The notes: generated from the letters alone by a model not told the origin. A stretch of DNA of 64,000 bases from Flavobacterium sp. CECT 9288 (GCF_918731615.1 NZ_OU957226.1:930001-994000), one strand, 5' to 3'; numbered from the stretch's first letter, positions 46,149-54,835 are shown. Made by a program: numbers and translations.

Positions 46149-47801
46149 ATGAAAAAAATACTAATCAAAATAGTTTCTGTTTTTATCCTGCTTTTAATGG
46201 TGAATTGTCAGGAGGATAATCTAGGATTTGGAGCCATAGAAGCTCCCTCAAATCTAAAAGTTACTGCTGAAATTATTGGGAAATCAGCCGCATTTCCCAA
46301 TGGAGATGGATCAGGAAAAGTAAAATTTATAAGTAAGGCAGATAACGCCATTTCTTATAAATATATCTACGGTGATAGCGAAATAGAAAATTCTCCGGGA
46401 GGTATTACAGAGCATCCCTACAAAAAAAATGGGACTAACACATATATGGTAACGGTAATTGCTTCTGGTAAAGGTGGTATAACAACAAATCAAACACTTG
46501 AAGTTACTGTTTTTACTAATTTTAATGATGAAGTATCTACAAAGTTACTTACTGGTGGTACGGCTGTAGGAAAAAAATGGTACTTAGCATCATCTGAAAA
46601 AGGACATCTTGGTGTTGGACAAAATGATGGCGATGCTACTAAAAATTATTTTGCAAATTATTACCAAGCAGAACCTTTTGAAAAATCAGCTAGTTGTTTT
46701 TATGATGGCAATTATACTTTTGCTCTGGTAAACGGTAAAATTGAATATAAGCAGGATAACAAAGGAAATACTTTTTTTCATAATTCTTATAAAAGTGTTG
46801 CTGGAGGTGTAAATGGTGGTGATGATGCTTGTTTGCCTTATAGTACATCAGGAACGAAAATAGTATCTCTAAGTCCTTCTACTTCATTTGTGTCAAAAAA
46901 TCCAAAGGAAACGAGAGTTACTACAGGAACGGTGATGAATTTTTCTGACGGAGGCTTTATGGGCTATTATGCTGGAGCATCGCAATATGAAATTTTATCA
47001 ATTACTGACAATAGAATGTTAGTAAGACTGGTGCAAGCAAATAATACTGCACTAGCTTGGTATCTAATATTTAGTACATCGCCAGCAGGTTCAGTAGTGA
47101 ACCCAACGCCTATAACGGATTATACCGTGCTTAAATTTTCAGATGAATTTAATACTGATGGAGCGCCAGATCCTACTAAATGGGGTTATGACTTAGGTGC
47201 AGGAGGTTGGGGTAATAATGAATCTCAGTCTTATACAAGTGCTAGTGACAACGTGATTGTTCAAGGTGGAAATTTAAAAATCACTGCTAAAAAAGTAGGT
47301 TCAGGATACACATCGGCTCGATTGAAGTCTGAAAACAAATTTGAATTTACCTATGGAAGGGTTGAGGTAAGAGCCAAATTAACAACTGGTGCTGGTACTT
47401 GGCCAGCAATCTGGATGTTAGGGGAAAATTACGCAACTAATACTTGGCCAGCCTGCGGAGAAATTGATATCATGGAATTCAAAGGAAGTCAACCTACTAC
47501 TATATATGGCACCTTACATTATCCCGGAAATTCAGGAGGGAATGGTAACGGAGGTTCAACAACTATAGCGAATGCAGCTACTGAATTTCATATTTACAAA
47601 ACCATTTGGAGCCCAGAATCAGTTAAAATATATGTTGATGATGTTTTGTTTCACACGGTTGCAAATACAAGTGCGTTGCCATTTAACAAAGATTTCTTTT
47701 TGATTTTAAATGTTGCAATGGGAGGAACCTTTGGAGGTGCTATTGATCCAGCCTTTAGTCAATCTTCTATGGAGATTGATTATGTAAGAGTGTATCAATA
47801 A
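46149..47801 (+). CDS. GH16 beta-glucanase lipoprotein (laminarinase-type)
   Basis: The 550-aa product has a lipobox ending VNC (Cys near residue 20), placing it at the outer membrane. A PKD-like domain follows (about 30-118), then a middle domain (about 130-318) that resembles a lipocalin-like fold and is not catalytic, and a C-terminal GH16 domain (about 325-550). The GH16 retaining motif E-x-D-x-x-E is intact in GEIDIMEF, preceded by GTWPAIWMLG. GH16 enzymes with this motif cut beta-1,3 or mixed-linkage glucans. It is followed by a hairpin terminator before the GH3 gene. The specificity (laminarin versus mixed-linkage) is inferred from the partner GH3 and the second GH16. Confidence 0.92.
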   Translation: MKKILIKIVSVFILLLMVNCQEDNLGFGAIEAPSNLKVTAEIIGKSAAFPNGDGSGKVKFISKADNAISYKYIYGDSEIENSPGGITEHPYKKNGTNTYMVTVIASGKGGITTNQTLEVTVFTNFNDEVSTKLLTGGTAVGKKWYLASSEKGHLGVGQNDGDATKNYFANYYQAEPFEKSASCFYDGNYTFALVNGKIEYKQDNKGNTFFHNSYKSVAGGVNGGDDACLPYSTSGTKIVSLSPSTSFVSKNPKETRVTTGTVMNFSDGGFMGYYAGASQYEILSITDNRMLVRLVQANNTALAWYLIFSTSPAGSVVNPTPITDYTVLKFSDEFNTDGAPDPTKWGYDLGAGGWGNNESQSYTSASDNVIVQGGNLKITAKKVGSGYTSARLKSENKFEFTYGRVEVRAKLTTGAGTWPAIWMLGENYATNTWPACGEIDIMEFKGSQPTTIYGTLHYPGNSGGNGNGGSTTIANAATEFHIYKTIWSPESVKIYVDDVLFHTVANTSALPFNKDFFLILNVAMGGTFGGAIDPAFSQSSMEIDYVRVYQ

Positions 47802-47825
47802 GCACATTTAAATTAGCAATAATAG

Positions 47826-47856
47826 TAAAAGGTAGGTTTTTTTACCTGCCTTTTGC
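47826..47856 (+). terminator. Internal terminator/attenuator within the PUL
   Basis: AAAAGGTAGGT pairs with ACCTGCCTTTT (one G-U) around a T-rich loop, 25 bases after the GH16 lipoprotein stop and 20 bases before the GH3 start. The trailing T run is short (TTTTGCTTT), so it may reduce rather than stop transcription into GH3. Confidence 0.6.
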
Positions 47857-47875
47857 TTTAATAAACATACCACAA

Positions 47876-50170
47876 ATGAAGTATTCATTTCTATTTATAC
47901 TTGGCAGCCTATTTTTTGTAGTTGCTTGTAGTAAAAAAATCACACAACCATCAACTCCTTTGGCGCAAAAAAACGCATTAGATAAAAAGGTTGATTCTGT
48001 ACTTCAATTGATGACTCTTGAGGAAAAAGTTGGTCAACTCAATCAATACAATGGTTTTTGGGACATTACGGGACCCACTCCAAAAGAAGGACAAGCCGCA
48101 AAAAAGTATGAAGACCTCAAAAAAGGCTTAGTTGGATCTATGCTTAACGTAAAAGGGGTAAAGGATGTTCGTGCTTTACAAAAAATAGCTGTAGAACAAA
48201 CCCGTCTCAAAATTCCTTTGCTTTTTGGCTTTGATGTAATTCACGGGTATAAAACAATTAGCCCTATTCCACTTGCCGAAGCCGCAAGTTGGGATTTACA
48301 AGCCATACAAAAATCAGCTGCTATTGCTGCCAAAGAAGCTTCGGCAGAGGGATTAAATTGGACTTTTGCTCCCATGGTTGATGTGGCTCGTGATGCACGC
48401 TGGGGTCGTGTTATGGAAGGAGCTGGTGAAGATCCATTCCTTGGAAGTAAGATTGCGGTGGCTCGCGTACAAGGTTTTCAAGGTAATGATTTGGCTGCGA
48501 CCAATACTATTTTGGCTTGTGCCAAACATTTTGCTGGTTATGGTTTTGCTGAATCAGGAAGAGATTATAACACGGTAGATGTAAGCGAAAATACCTTACA
48601 AAACACCATATTTCCTCCTTTTAAAGCAGCTGTTGATGCTGGCGTGCGTACTTTTATGAATTCCTTCAATGAATTGAATGGCATACCTGCTACTGGAAAT
48701 GCATATTTACAAAGGGATATTTTAAAGAAAGAGTGGAATTTTGATGGTTTTGTAGTTTCAGATTGGGGTTCTATAAATGAAATGATAGCGCATGGATACG
48801 CAAAAGATAGCAAGCATGCTGCCGAGATTGCCATAAATGCAGGATCTGATATGGATATGGAATCAAGCGCTTATGTCGACCATTTAGTGGCATTGGTTAA
48901 AGAGGGTAAAGTAAAAGAAAGCTTTATTAATGATGCTGCAAGACGGATATTGAAAGTAAAATTTGAATTGGGACTTTTTGATGATCCTTATAGATATTGT
49001 GATGAAAAAAGAGAGCAATCCACAGTAGGTAAACCAGAGTTTCATGAAGGTGTTTTAGACATGGCAAAAAAATCAATTGTGCTTTTAAAAAATGACAATG
49101 ATATTTTACCATTAAAAAAATCAGGTCAAAAAATAGCGTTAATTGGTGCTTTGGCAAATGATAAAACAAGTCCATTAGGAAGCTGGCGAATTGCAGCTGA
49201 AGACAATACGGCGGTTTCTGTTTTAGAAGGATTGCAAAAATACTCTGGAAATCAACTGACTTTTTCAAAAGGTGCCGATGTTGCAGTGGGACGCACTCAA
49301 TTTATTTGGGAAACTAAAATCAACACTACTGATAAAACCGGTTTTGATGAAGCTATTACAAATGCAAAACAGGCAGATGTTGTGATTATGGTTTTAGGGG
49401 AACACGGTTTGCAATCTGGTGAGGGTAGAAGTAGAACGGAGATAGATTTACCAGGTGTACAGCAAGAATTACTAGAGGCAGTGTATAAAGTGAATCCTAA
49501 TATTGTTTTGGTTTTAAACAATGGTAGGCCTCTTACTATTCCGTGGGCTGCAGAAAAAATTCCTGCAATTTTAGAGGGATGGCAGTTAGGCACCCAAAGT
49601 GGTAACGCTATAGCGCAAGTACTATATGGAGATTACAATCCGAGTGGAAAACTACCAATGTCTTTCCCGCGCAATGTGGGGCAATTGCCTTTGTATTATA
49701 ATTATAAAAATACGGGAAGACCTGTAATGAATGAACCAGAAAGTGTTTTTTGGTCTCATTATATTGACGAGAAAAACACGCCTCAATTCCCATTCGGACA
49801 TGGTTTAAGTTACTCTAAATTCGAATATTCAGGTTTTGAATTGTCTTCTAATGGTTTCACCAAAGGTGGATCTATTCAAGTATCGGTCAATGTTAAAAAT
49901 ACAAGTAATGTAATAGGTAAAGAAGTAGTGCAGTTGTATATTAGAGATTTGATCGCCAGCGTTACGCGCCCCGTAAAAGAACTTAAAGGTTTTGAATTAA
50001 TAGAGTTACAACCTAATGAAACTAAGAAAGTCGTGTTTAATATTGATGAAAAAACGATTGAGTTTTTTACCGCGAATAAAAAGTGGGAAGCCGAAGCAGG
50101 AGACTTTAAAGTCTTTGTTGGAGGCAGTTCTGTAACGCAATTCCAAAAAGATTTTCAATTTAAAAACTAA
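47876..50170 (+). CDS. GH3 beta-glucosidase, BglX-like lipoprotein
   Basis: The 764-aa product has a lipobox VVAC (Cys near residue 18). The GH3 TIM-barrel domain follows (about 35-390), with LTFAPMVDVARDARWGR-type sequence, KHFAGYG substrate contacts and the nucleophile Asp in GFVVSDWGS. The alpha/beta sandwich (about 400-630; VVIMVLGEHGLQSGEGRSRTEIDLP) and a C-terminal fibronectin-III-like domain (about 680-755, VKNTSNVIGKEVVQLYI) complete the family architecture. It removes terminal glucose from beta-gluco-oligosaccharides, finishing the breakdown begun by GH16. It lies after a hairpin and is followed 6 bases later by the second GH16. Confidence 0.95.
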   Translation: MKYSFLFILGSLFFVVACSKKITQPSTPLAQKNALDKKVDSVLQLMTLEEKVGQLNQYNGFWDITGPTPKEGQAAKKYEDLKKGLVGSMLNVKGVKDVRALQKIAVEQTRLKIPLLFGFDVIHGYKTISPIPLAEAASWDLQAIQKSAAIAAKEASAEGLNWTFAPMVDVARDARWGRVMEGAGEDPFLGSKIAVARVQGFQGNDLAATNTILACAKHFAGYGFAESGRDYNTVDVSENTLQNTIFPPFKAAVDAGVRTFMNSFNELNGIPATGNAYLQRDILKKEWNFDGFVVSDWGSINEMIAHGYAKDSKHAAEIAINAGSDMDMESSAYVDHLVALVKEGKVKESFINDAARRILKVKFELGLFDDPYRYCDEKREQSTVGKPEFHEGVLDMAKKSIVLLKNDNDILPLKKSGQKIALIGALANDKTSPLGSWRIAAEDNTAVSVLEGLQKYSGNQLTFSKGADVAVGRTQFIWETKINTTDKTGFDEAITNAKQADVVIMVLGEHGLQSGEGRSRTEIDLPGVQQELLEAVYKVNPNIVLVLNNGRPLTIPWAAEKIPAILEGWQLGTQSGNAIAQVLYGDYNPSGKLPMSFPRNVGQLPLYYNYKNTGRPVMNEPESVFWSHYIDEKNTPQFPFGHGLSYSKFEYSGFELSSNGFTKGGSIQVSVNVKNTSNVIGKEVVQLYIRDLIASVTRPVKELKGFELIELQPNETKKVVFNIDEKTIEFFTANKKWEAEAGDFKVFVGGSSVTQFQKDFQFKN

Positions 50171-50176
50171 GCATTT

Positions 50177-50935
50177 ATGAAAAATATATTGGTTTGTTTC
50201 CTAATTTTCAATTGTTCATTCGCACAAGTGGGTACACGCAAATTAGTTTGGGAAGAACATTTTGATGAAAAATCATTAAATGAAAAAACTTGGAACATCG
50301 AGTTGGGTGACGGTTGTCCAAATTGTGGTTGGGGTAATAATGAAAGACAGTTATATACGGCTGATAATCATAAAATTGAAAAAAGTTGTTTGGTAATTAC
50401 TGCAAAAAAAGAAGCAGACAATAAATACACATCAACTAGAATTACTACCAAAGGGAAAAAAGAATTTCAATACGGAAGATTTGAAGCAAGAGCAAAACTT
50501 CCCGTAGGGCAGGGGATTTGGCCTGCTTTTTGGATGTTAGGTTCTAATATTGATCAAGTTGGGTGGCCCATGTGTGGAGAAATTGATATCCTTGAATATG
50601 TGGGCAAGGAGCCAGATATGGTTTTTACATCGTTACATACTCAGGACAGTCATGGAAATACAATTAACACTAAAAAAACAAAAATAGAGTCTATTGAAGA
50701 GGGTTTTCACTTGTATACCATAGAGTGGACACCTGACAAAATAGAATTTTTTGTAGATGCTAAGTTAGTGTATACTTTTCAGCCTGAATCAAAAACCCAA
50801 GCTGTTTGGCCATACAACCAGCCATTTTATTTTATTATAAACATGGCTATAGGAGGTAATTTTGGAGGGCCCGAAGTTGACGATGCTATTTTCCCTCAAA
50901 AATTTTATATTGATTACATCAAAGTGTATCAATAA
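50177..50935 (+). CDS. Secreted GH16 endo-beta-1,3-glucanase
   Basis: The 252-aa product is a single GH16 domain behind a classical signal peptide (cleavage near SFAQ). The catalytic motif is intact in GEIDILEY, after IWPAFWMLG. Other family landmarks are GWGNNERQLYT near residue 54 and LHTQDSHG, and the end FYIDYIKVYQ. There is no lipobox, binding domain or T9SS C-terminal domain, so it is probably periplasmic, in contrast with the lipidated GH16 upstream. The start lies 6 bases after the GH3 stop, so the two are translationally coupled or nearly so. Confidence 0.93.
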   Translation: MKNILVCFLIFNCSFAQVGTRKLVWEEHFDEKSLNEKTWNIELGDGCPNCGWGNNERQLYTADNHKIEKSCLVITAKKEADNKYTSTRITTKGKKEFQYGRFEARAKLPVGQGIWPAFWMLGSNIDQVGWPMCGEIDILEYVGKEPDMVFTSLHTQDSHGNTINTKKTKIESIEEGFHLYTIEWTPDKIEFFVDAKLVYTFQPESKTQAVWPYNQPFYFIINMAIGGNFGGPEVDDAIFPQKFYIDYIKVYQ

Positions 50936-50958
50936 TGAGCAAATTATTTTCAACTCTG

Positions 50959-51001
50959 AACACTAAAGAAAGCCAAGTTTTTGGCTTTTTAGTGTTTTTT
51001 G
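50959..51001 (+). terminator. Terminator of the beta-glucan PUL
   Basis: A two-part stem (AACACTAA with TTAGTGTT, then AAAGCCAA with TTGGCTTT, 2-base bulge, 4-base loop) is followed by a T run. It starts 24 bases after the last PUL gene. Confidence 0.85.
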
Positions 51002-51071
51002 TTGATAGTTTAAAATTTCATTGACAATTTCACCACATTATAAATTTATTTATATAATTTTTATTCTTTTT

Positions 51072-51104
51072 TTTGCATTTAAATGCGATATTTTGTTAAA
51101 TTTG
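51072..51104 (+). promoter_or_regulatory. Candidate sigma-A promoter for the ECF sigma gene (TTTG / TAAATTTG)
   Basis: TTTG at 51072-51075 and TAAATTTG at 51097-51104 are separated by 21 bases, a good match to the Bacteroidota promoter. The ATG at 51200 leaves a leader of about 90 bases, longer than for other genes here. Confidence 0.6.
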
Positions 51105-51199
51105 AATTAAAATTAACCACGAAAAAACCAAAGCCTATTCTATAAAAATACTTTTTTGAGAAATCATACCCCAATTTATTAAATTAAAAAAGTACTATT

Positions 51200-51784
51200 A
51201 TGGTTAATATACAACTCAACGATGCGCTTTTAGTAAAAGAATATGTGTCTGGAAACGAGGATGCATTAGCAAAACTAATTAAAAGGCACGAGTCTAAAAT
51301 CTACGGTTTTATTTACTCTAAAATTCCCGATAGAGATATCACGAATGATATTTTTCAAGATACTTTTATTAAAGTAATCAATACTTTGAAATCTAATTCC
51401 TATAATGAGGAGGGTAAGTTTTTGCCATGGGTAATGCGAATTGCTCATAACTTGATAGTAGATCATTTTAGAAAATCAAAAAAGATGCCTTTATATAGAG
51501 AAACTGAGGAGTTTTCTATTTTTTCAATCATGTCTGATGATTCACTATCTATTGAAAATAAAATAATCGCAGATCAAGTACAAATTGATATAAAAAAAAT
51601 TATTGAAGAGCTGCCTGCTGATCAAAAAGAGGTATTAATTATGCGCATGTATCAAGATATGAGTTTCAAGGAAATATCCGAGATAACTGGTGTTAGCATC
51701 AATACTGCCCTTGGAAGAATGCGTTATGCTTTACTTAATTTGAGAAAAGTTATAGACAAATATCAAATTGTTTTAACTACGTAA
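51200..51784 (+). CDS. ECF-type sigma-70 factor
   Basis: The 194-aa product contains region 2 (about 25-95; IKRHESKIYGFIYSK, DIFQDTFIKVI, FLPWVMRIAHNLIVDHFRK) and region 4 (about 130-190; LPADQKEVLIMRMYQDMSFKEISEITGVSINTALGRMRYAL). Region 3 is absent, as in extracytoplasmic-function sigmas. No anti-sigma (FecR-like) gene adjoins it, so it is not the SusCD-FecIR type. The downstream neighbour is a 47-residue microprotein. This subgroup is common in Flavobacteria; the regulon cannot be deduced. Confidence 0.93.
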   Translation: MVNIQLNDALLVKEYVSGNEDALAKLIKRHESKIYGFIYSKIPDRDITNDIFQDTFIKVINTLKSNSYNEEGKFLPWVMRIAHNLIVDHFRKSKKMPLYRETEEFSIFSIMSDDSLSIENKIIADQVQIDIKKIIEELPADQKEVLIMRMYQDMSFKEISEITGVSINTALGRMRYALLNLRKVIDKYQIVLTT

Positions 51785-51835
51785 TACTATACCTCTAATT
51801 CTTACGTTATTATTTAAAATAAAAGCGTGGAATTT

Positions 51836-51979
51836 ATGGCAAAATTATACTCAAAAAAGGCAAATGCCTTACCTTTAATGAAACCTAAAAAAGAAATTAT
51901 TTCTTTTTTGCTTAGTTATTCAAAAGCTCTTACGGTCATTAAGATAGACAATAGATGCTATGAAATTGTATCTAATTAA
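51836..51979 (+). CDS. 47-residue microprotein downstream of the ECF sigma factor
   Basis: An ATG-initiated frame encodes 47 residues beginning MAKLYSKKANALPLMKPKK, continuing IISFLLSYSKALTVIKI and ending CYEIVSN. The composition is mixed rather than low-complexity, with a basic N-terminus and a predicted amphipathic helix followed by a short strand, which argues for a real small protein. The start follows the sigma stop by 51 bases on the same strand, so cotranscription is likely. It could bind or modulate the sigma factor, but no anti-sigma signature is visible. No family name is known to me. Confidence 0.65.
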   Translation: MAKLYSKKANALPLMKPKKEIISFLLSYSKALTVIKIDNRCYEIVSN

Positions 51980-52018
51980 TTGTAGATTTAATGTAAGTTT
52001 AAAAGTAAAACCACTAAT

Positions 52019-52681
52019 TTATAGTGGTTTTACTTTTTTTTGATATTCGTTGATTACCTTTTTTCTACCAATAGTTTTGGTGATAATATCTTTTTCTAAA
52101 TCCCAACCTCTTGCTGGCGAATATTCTCTTCCGTACCAAATAATTTGTAGGTGTAGGTCGTTCCATGTTTCTTCAGGAAAGATACGTTTCGCATCTTTTT
52201 CTGTTTGAACAACATTTTTACCATTCGTTAAATTCCAGCGGTACATTAATCTGTGAATGTGCGTATCTACAGGAAATGCAGGTACTCCAAAAGCTTGAGA
52301 CATGACCACACTGGCCGTTTTGTGACCTACTGCAGGAAGTTCTTCTAGAAATTCAAAACTTTGTGGGACTTCGCCGTTATGTTTTTCTATTAGAATTTGT
52401 GATAATCCGTGAATTCCTTTGGATTTCATTGGCGATAAGCCGCAGGGTCTTATGATTTCTTTAATCTCTTCTATAGTCATTTTTACCATATCATACGGAT
52501 TATCTGCTTTTGCAAAAAGTATTGGGGTGATTTGATTTACCCGCACATCAGTACATTGAGCAGATAATAAAACAGCTATCAATAAGGTATAAGGATCTTT
52601 ATGATCTAGTGGTATGGGAATTGTAGGGTACAATTCTTTTAACGTATTTATAACAAAAGTTACGCGTTCCTGTTTGGTCAT
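52019..52681 (-). CDS. nth: Endonuclease III (Nth) lacking the Fe-S cluster loop
   Basis: The 220-aa DNA glycosylase/AP lyase removes oxidised pyrimidines in base excision repair. The HhH-GPD core is intact: LLSAQCTD, the hairpin LPAVGHKTASVVMS with the catalytic Lys in GHKTA, and the catalytic Asp in FPVDTHIHRL. The usual C-terminal C-x6-C-x2-C-x5-C cluster loop of E. coli Nth is absent; the corresponding end (WYGREYSPARGWDLEKDI...) has no cysteine. The only cysteines lie earlier (AQCTD and RPCGL). This looks like a naturally cluster-less form, since the frame is otherwise full-length. It is convergent with the sigma and microprotein genes and divergent from bcp. Confidence 0.93.
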   Translation of the reverse strand: MTKQERVTFVINTLKELYPTIPIPLDHKDPYTLLIAVLLSAQCTDVRVNQITPILFAKADNPYDMVKMTIEEIKEIIRPCGLSPMKSKGIHGLSQILIEKHNGEVPQSFEFLEELPAVGHKTASVVMSQAFGVPAFPVDTHIHRLMYRWNLTNGKNVVQTEKDAKRIFPEETWNDLHLQIIWYGREYSPARGWDLEKDIITKTIGRKKVINEYQKKVKPL

Positions 52682-52765
52682 TATTCCTAAATTTGAATTG
52701 TAAAGAAAATCATTTCTAATTGTAAATGCAACTTACAAACCATTTCACTATTAAATATTATTACA

Positions 52766-53218
52766 ATGACAACATTAACTAAAGGGGATAAAGCTCCAGA
52801 TTTTATAGGTTTAGATCAAGACGGTAAAAAACATCAATTAGCAGATTATGCGGGTAAAAAGCTAGTTATTTTTTTCTATCCAAAAGCAAATACTCCTGGA
52901 TGTACAGCTGAAGCTTGTGATTTGAGAGATAACTTTGAACGCTTTCAGGCTAATAATTACGCATTATTAGGAGTGAGTGCTGATAGTGCAAAGGCTCAAG
53001 CCAAGTTTAAAGACAAATACGAATTTCCTTTCCCTTTACTTGCTGATGAAGATAAATCAGTTATTCAATCTTTTGGAGTTTGGGGACCAAAAAAGTTTAT
53101 GGGTAAAGAATACGATGGAATTCACAGAACTACTTTTGTTATTAACGAAGAAGGTTTTATTGATGAGGTTATATCTGATGTGAAAACCAAAGTACATGCT
53201 GCTCAAATCCTAAAATAA
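52766..53218 (+). CDS. bcp: Thioredoxin-dependent peroxiredoxin Bcp (PrxQ)
   Basis: The 150-aa cytosolic peroxidase reduces hydrogen peroxide and organic peroxides with thioredoxin. The active site NTPGCTAEACDLRDN holds the peroxidatic Cys46 and resolving Cys51, the spacing of the atypical two-Cys BCP type. FFYPKANTPG and GVSADSAKAQAKF are further family motifs. The length is typical. It lies divergent from nth, so DNA-oxidation repair and peroxide detoxification share a divergent intergenic region, though no shared operator is visible. Confidence 0.96.
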   Translation: MTTLTKGDKAPDFIGLDQDGKKHQLADYAGKKLVIFFYPKANTPGCTAEACDLRDNFERFQANNYALLGVSADSAKAQAKFKDKYEFPFPLLADEDKSVIQSFGVWGPKKFMGKEYDGIHRTTFVINEEGFIDEVISDVKTKVHAAQILK

Positions 53219-53252
53219 TACAATTTAGGATCAAGTAGTTTCATCAAAATAA

Positions 53253-53296
53253 AAAACCCAGTATTCAAGATTGTATTCTTGTGTACTGGATTTTAT
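53253..53296. terminator. Bidirectional hairpin between bcp and the 483-aa gene
   Basis: An imperfect stem (AACCCAGTATTCAAGA region with TTCTTGTGTACTGGATTTT) is flanked by A and T runs between two convergent stops. Confidence 0.7.
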
Positions 53297-53319
53297 ATTT
53301 AGAGCAAAAATTAATTACT

Positions 53320-54771
53320 TTAGTTTAGGACTTTTTGAGGAGTATAACCAAATAATTGGTGCTCTTTAATGATTTCAGCAATACCTGACGGCAACATACT
53401 TTCCCATCCTGGTTTACCGTGGCTGATCATGTTGAGTACTTCACGAGAAAACACATTTAAGATTGTAGGATCATAATCATCAATATCAACTACTTTTCCA
53501 TTGAATTTAAAGAATTTATATAATTCTTTCATTCGGGGATGTACTTTCAAGTTGTCAGAGTTAATTATTTCACCGTTTTCTCCTATCATTGGATACAAGA
53601 AAACTTTCATATCGCGATAGAATAATTTCCCAAAAGCTTCAAGAATTCCTCCGCTTAAATGGCGATAGTATTTTTCGTCAAAAATATCGATTAAGTTATT
53701 AACTCCTAATGCTAGACCCATTCGAGCCTTAGTATAATTAGCAAAGTATTCTACAACTTTATAATATTCTTGAAAATTAGAGATCATAACGGTTTGTCCT
53801 AGTGAACATAAAAGCTCAGCTCGGTCCATGAAATCCCTTTCGTTGATCTCCCCATCAGAACGTAAATTAGATAATGTGATTTCAAAAACAACGAGTGTAT
53901 TGTCTTTATCTACTTTGTTTTCATTCAAAAACATTTTCAAAGACTTTTCATACATGTCCATATTAACCTTGGTCACAGGACGAAAACTTCCTCTAAAAGC
54001 AAGTATGTTTTTTTTGTATAAAATGGCTGCTGGAAGAATGTTTTTACCATCAGGGTTAAACATCACGGCATCTGTCATGCCATTTTTCACAAGTTGTAAA
54101 CTCATTAATCTGTTGTCTACATCTGCAAATCGAGGTCCAGAGAAATTTATGGTATCAATTTCAAGTTGGTCTTTATCTAAGTGATCGTATAAATAACGAA
54201 GCAATCTTTTAGGATCATTGTATTTATAAAAAGCACTATAAATTAAGTTTACCCCTAGTATTCCTAAGGTTTCTTGTTGCAATCTTACATCTGTTTCTTT
54301 AAAACGAATGTGAAGTATAATTTCATTGTAATCTTCATCAGGTTCAATTTGGTAGCTAATTCCTACCCATCCGTGGCCTTTAAATTGTTTAGCAAAATCT
54401 ATTGTGGCAACCGTGTTGGCGTAACTAAAAAACATTTTATTAGGATGTTTTTCGCGGCTCAATCTTTGTTCTATTAGGTTTACTTCATGGGAGAGCATTT
54501 TTTTTAACCTGCTCTCTGTTACATACCTACCATCCGATTCTACACCGTAAACGGCATCACTAAAGTCTTTATCATAAGCAGACATGGCTTTTGCAATTGT
54601 TCCAGAAGAACCACCAGATCTAAAAAAATGTCTAACAGTTTCCTGTCCAGCTCCAATTTCAGCAAATGTCCCATAAATATTTTCGTTCAAATTGATACGA
54701 AGTGCTTTGTCTTTTATTGATGGGATTTGTTCGATGATTTTATCACCTTTTAATTTTATCTCTGTATCCAT
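53320..54771 (-). CDS. Conserved protein of unknown function, about 480 aa
   Basis: The 483-aa product is soluble, with no signal peptide, lipobox or membrane helix. Distinctive stretches include LNENIYGTFAEIGAGQETVRHFF near residue 30 (split by a likely turn), a Gly/Ser motif RSGGSSGTIAKAMSAYDK (about 51-68), KMFFSYANTVATIDFAKQF (about 110), ETLGILGVNLIYSAFY (about 165) and GKPGWESMLPSG near the end. I recall such proteins carrying inconsistent database labels (TonB-dependent receptor, NaMN adenylyltransferase). The sequence supports neither: there is no plug or barrel and no HxGH nucleotidyltransferase motif. The length and strong internal motif density suggest an enzyme or nucleotide-binding protein of unknown reaction. 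It is divergent from the MBL hydrolase gene. Confidence 0.75.
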   Translation of the reverse strand: MDTEIKLKGDKIIEQIPSIKDKALRINLNENIYGTFAEIGAGQETVRHFFRSGGSSGTIAKAMSAYDKDFSDAVYGVESDGRYVTESRLKKMLSHEVNLIEQRLSREKHPNKMFFSYANTVATIDFAKQFKGHGWVGISYQIEPDEDYNEIILHIRFKETDVRLQQETLGILGVNLIYSAFYKYNDPKRLLRYLYDHLDKDQLEIDTINFSGPRFADVDNRLMSLQLVKNGMTDAVMFNPDGKNILPAAILYKKNILAFRGSFRPVTKVNMDMYEKSLKMFLNENKVDKDNTLVVFEITLSNLRSDGEINERDFMDRAELLCSLGQTVMISNFQEYYKVVEYFANYTKARMGLALGVNNLIDIFDEKYYRHLSGGILEAFGKLFYRDMKVFLYPMIGENGEIINSDNLKVHPRMKELYKFFKFNGKVVDIDDYDPTILNVFSREVLNMISHGKPGWESMLPSGIAEIIKEHQLFGYTPQKVLN

Positions 54772-54793
54772 TTTTTTAATTCCTAATATGTTA

Positions 54794-54801
54794 CAAAGTT
54801 A
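54794..54801 (-). promoter_or_regulatory. -7 element TAACTTTG for the 483-aa gene
   Basis: This minus-strand TAnnTTTG match ends 22 bases before the ATG at 54771. It is back-to-back with the -7 element at 54836-54843. Confidence 0.55.
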
Positions 54802-54835
54802 ATGAAATAGCTTATTATAGAAAGATAATTAACCC

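Noticed and set aside
46149..50935. The two GH16 genes as a recent tandem duplication
   Set aside because: They share the GEID motif region, but differ in export signal, domain make-up and most of the sequence, and are separated by GH3. They are independent members of one family.
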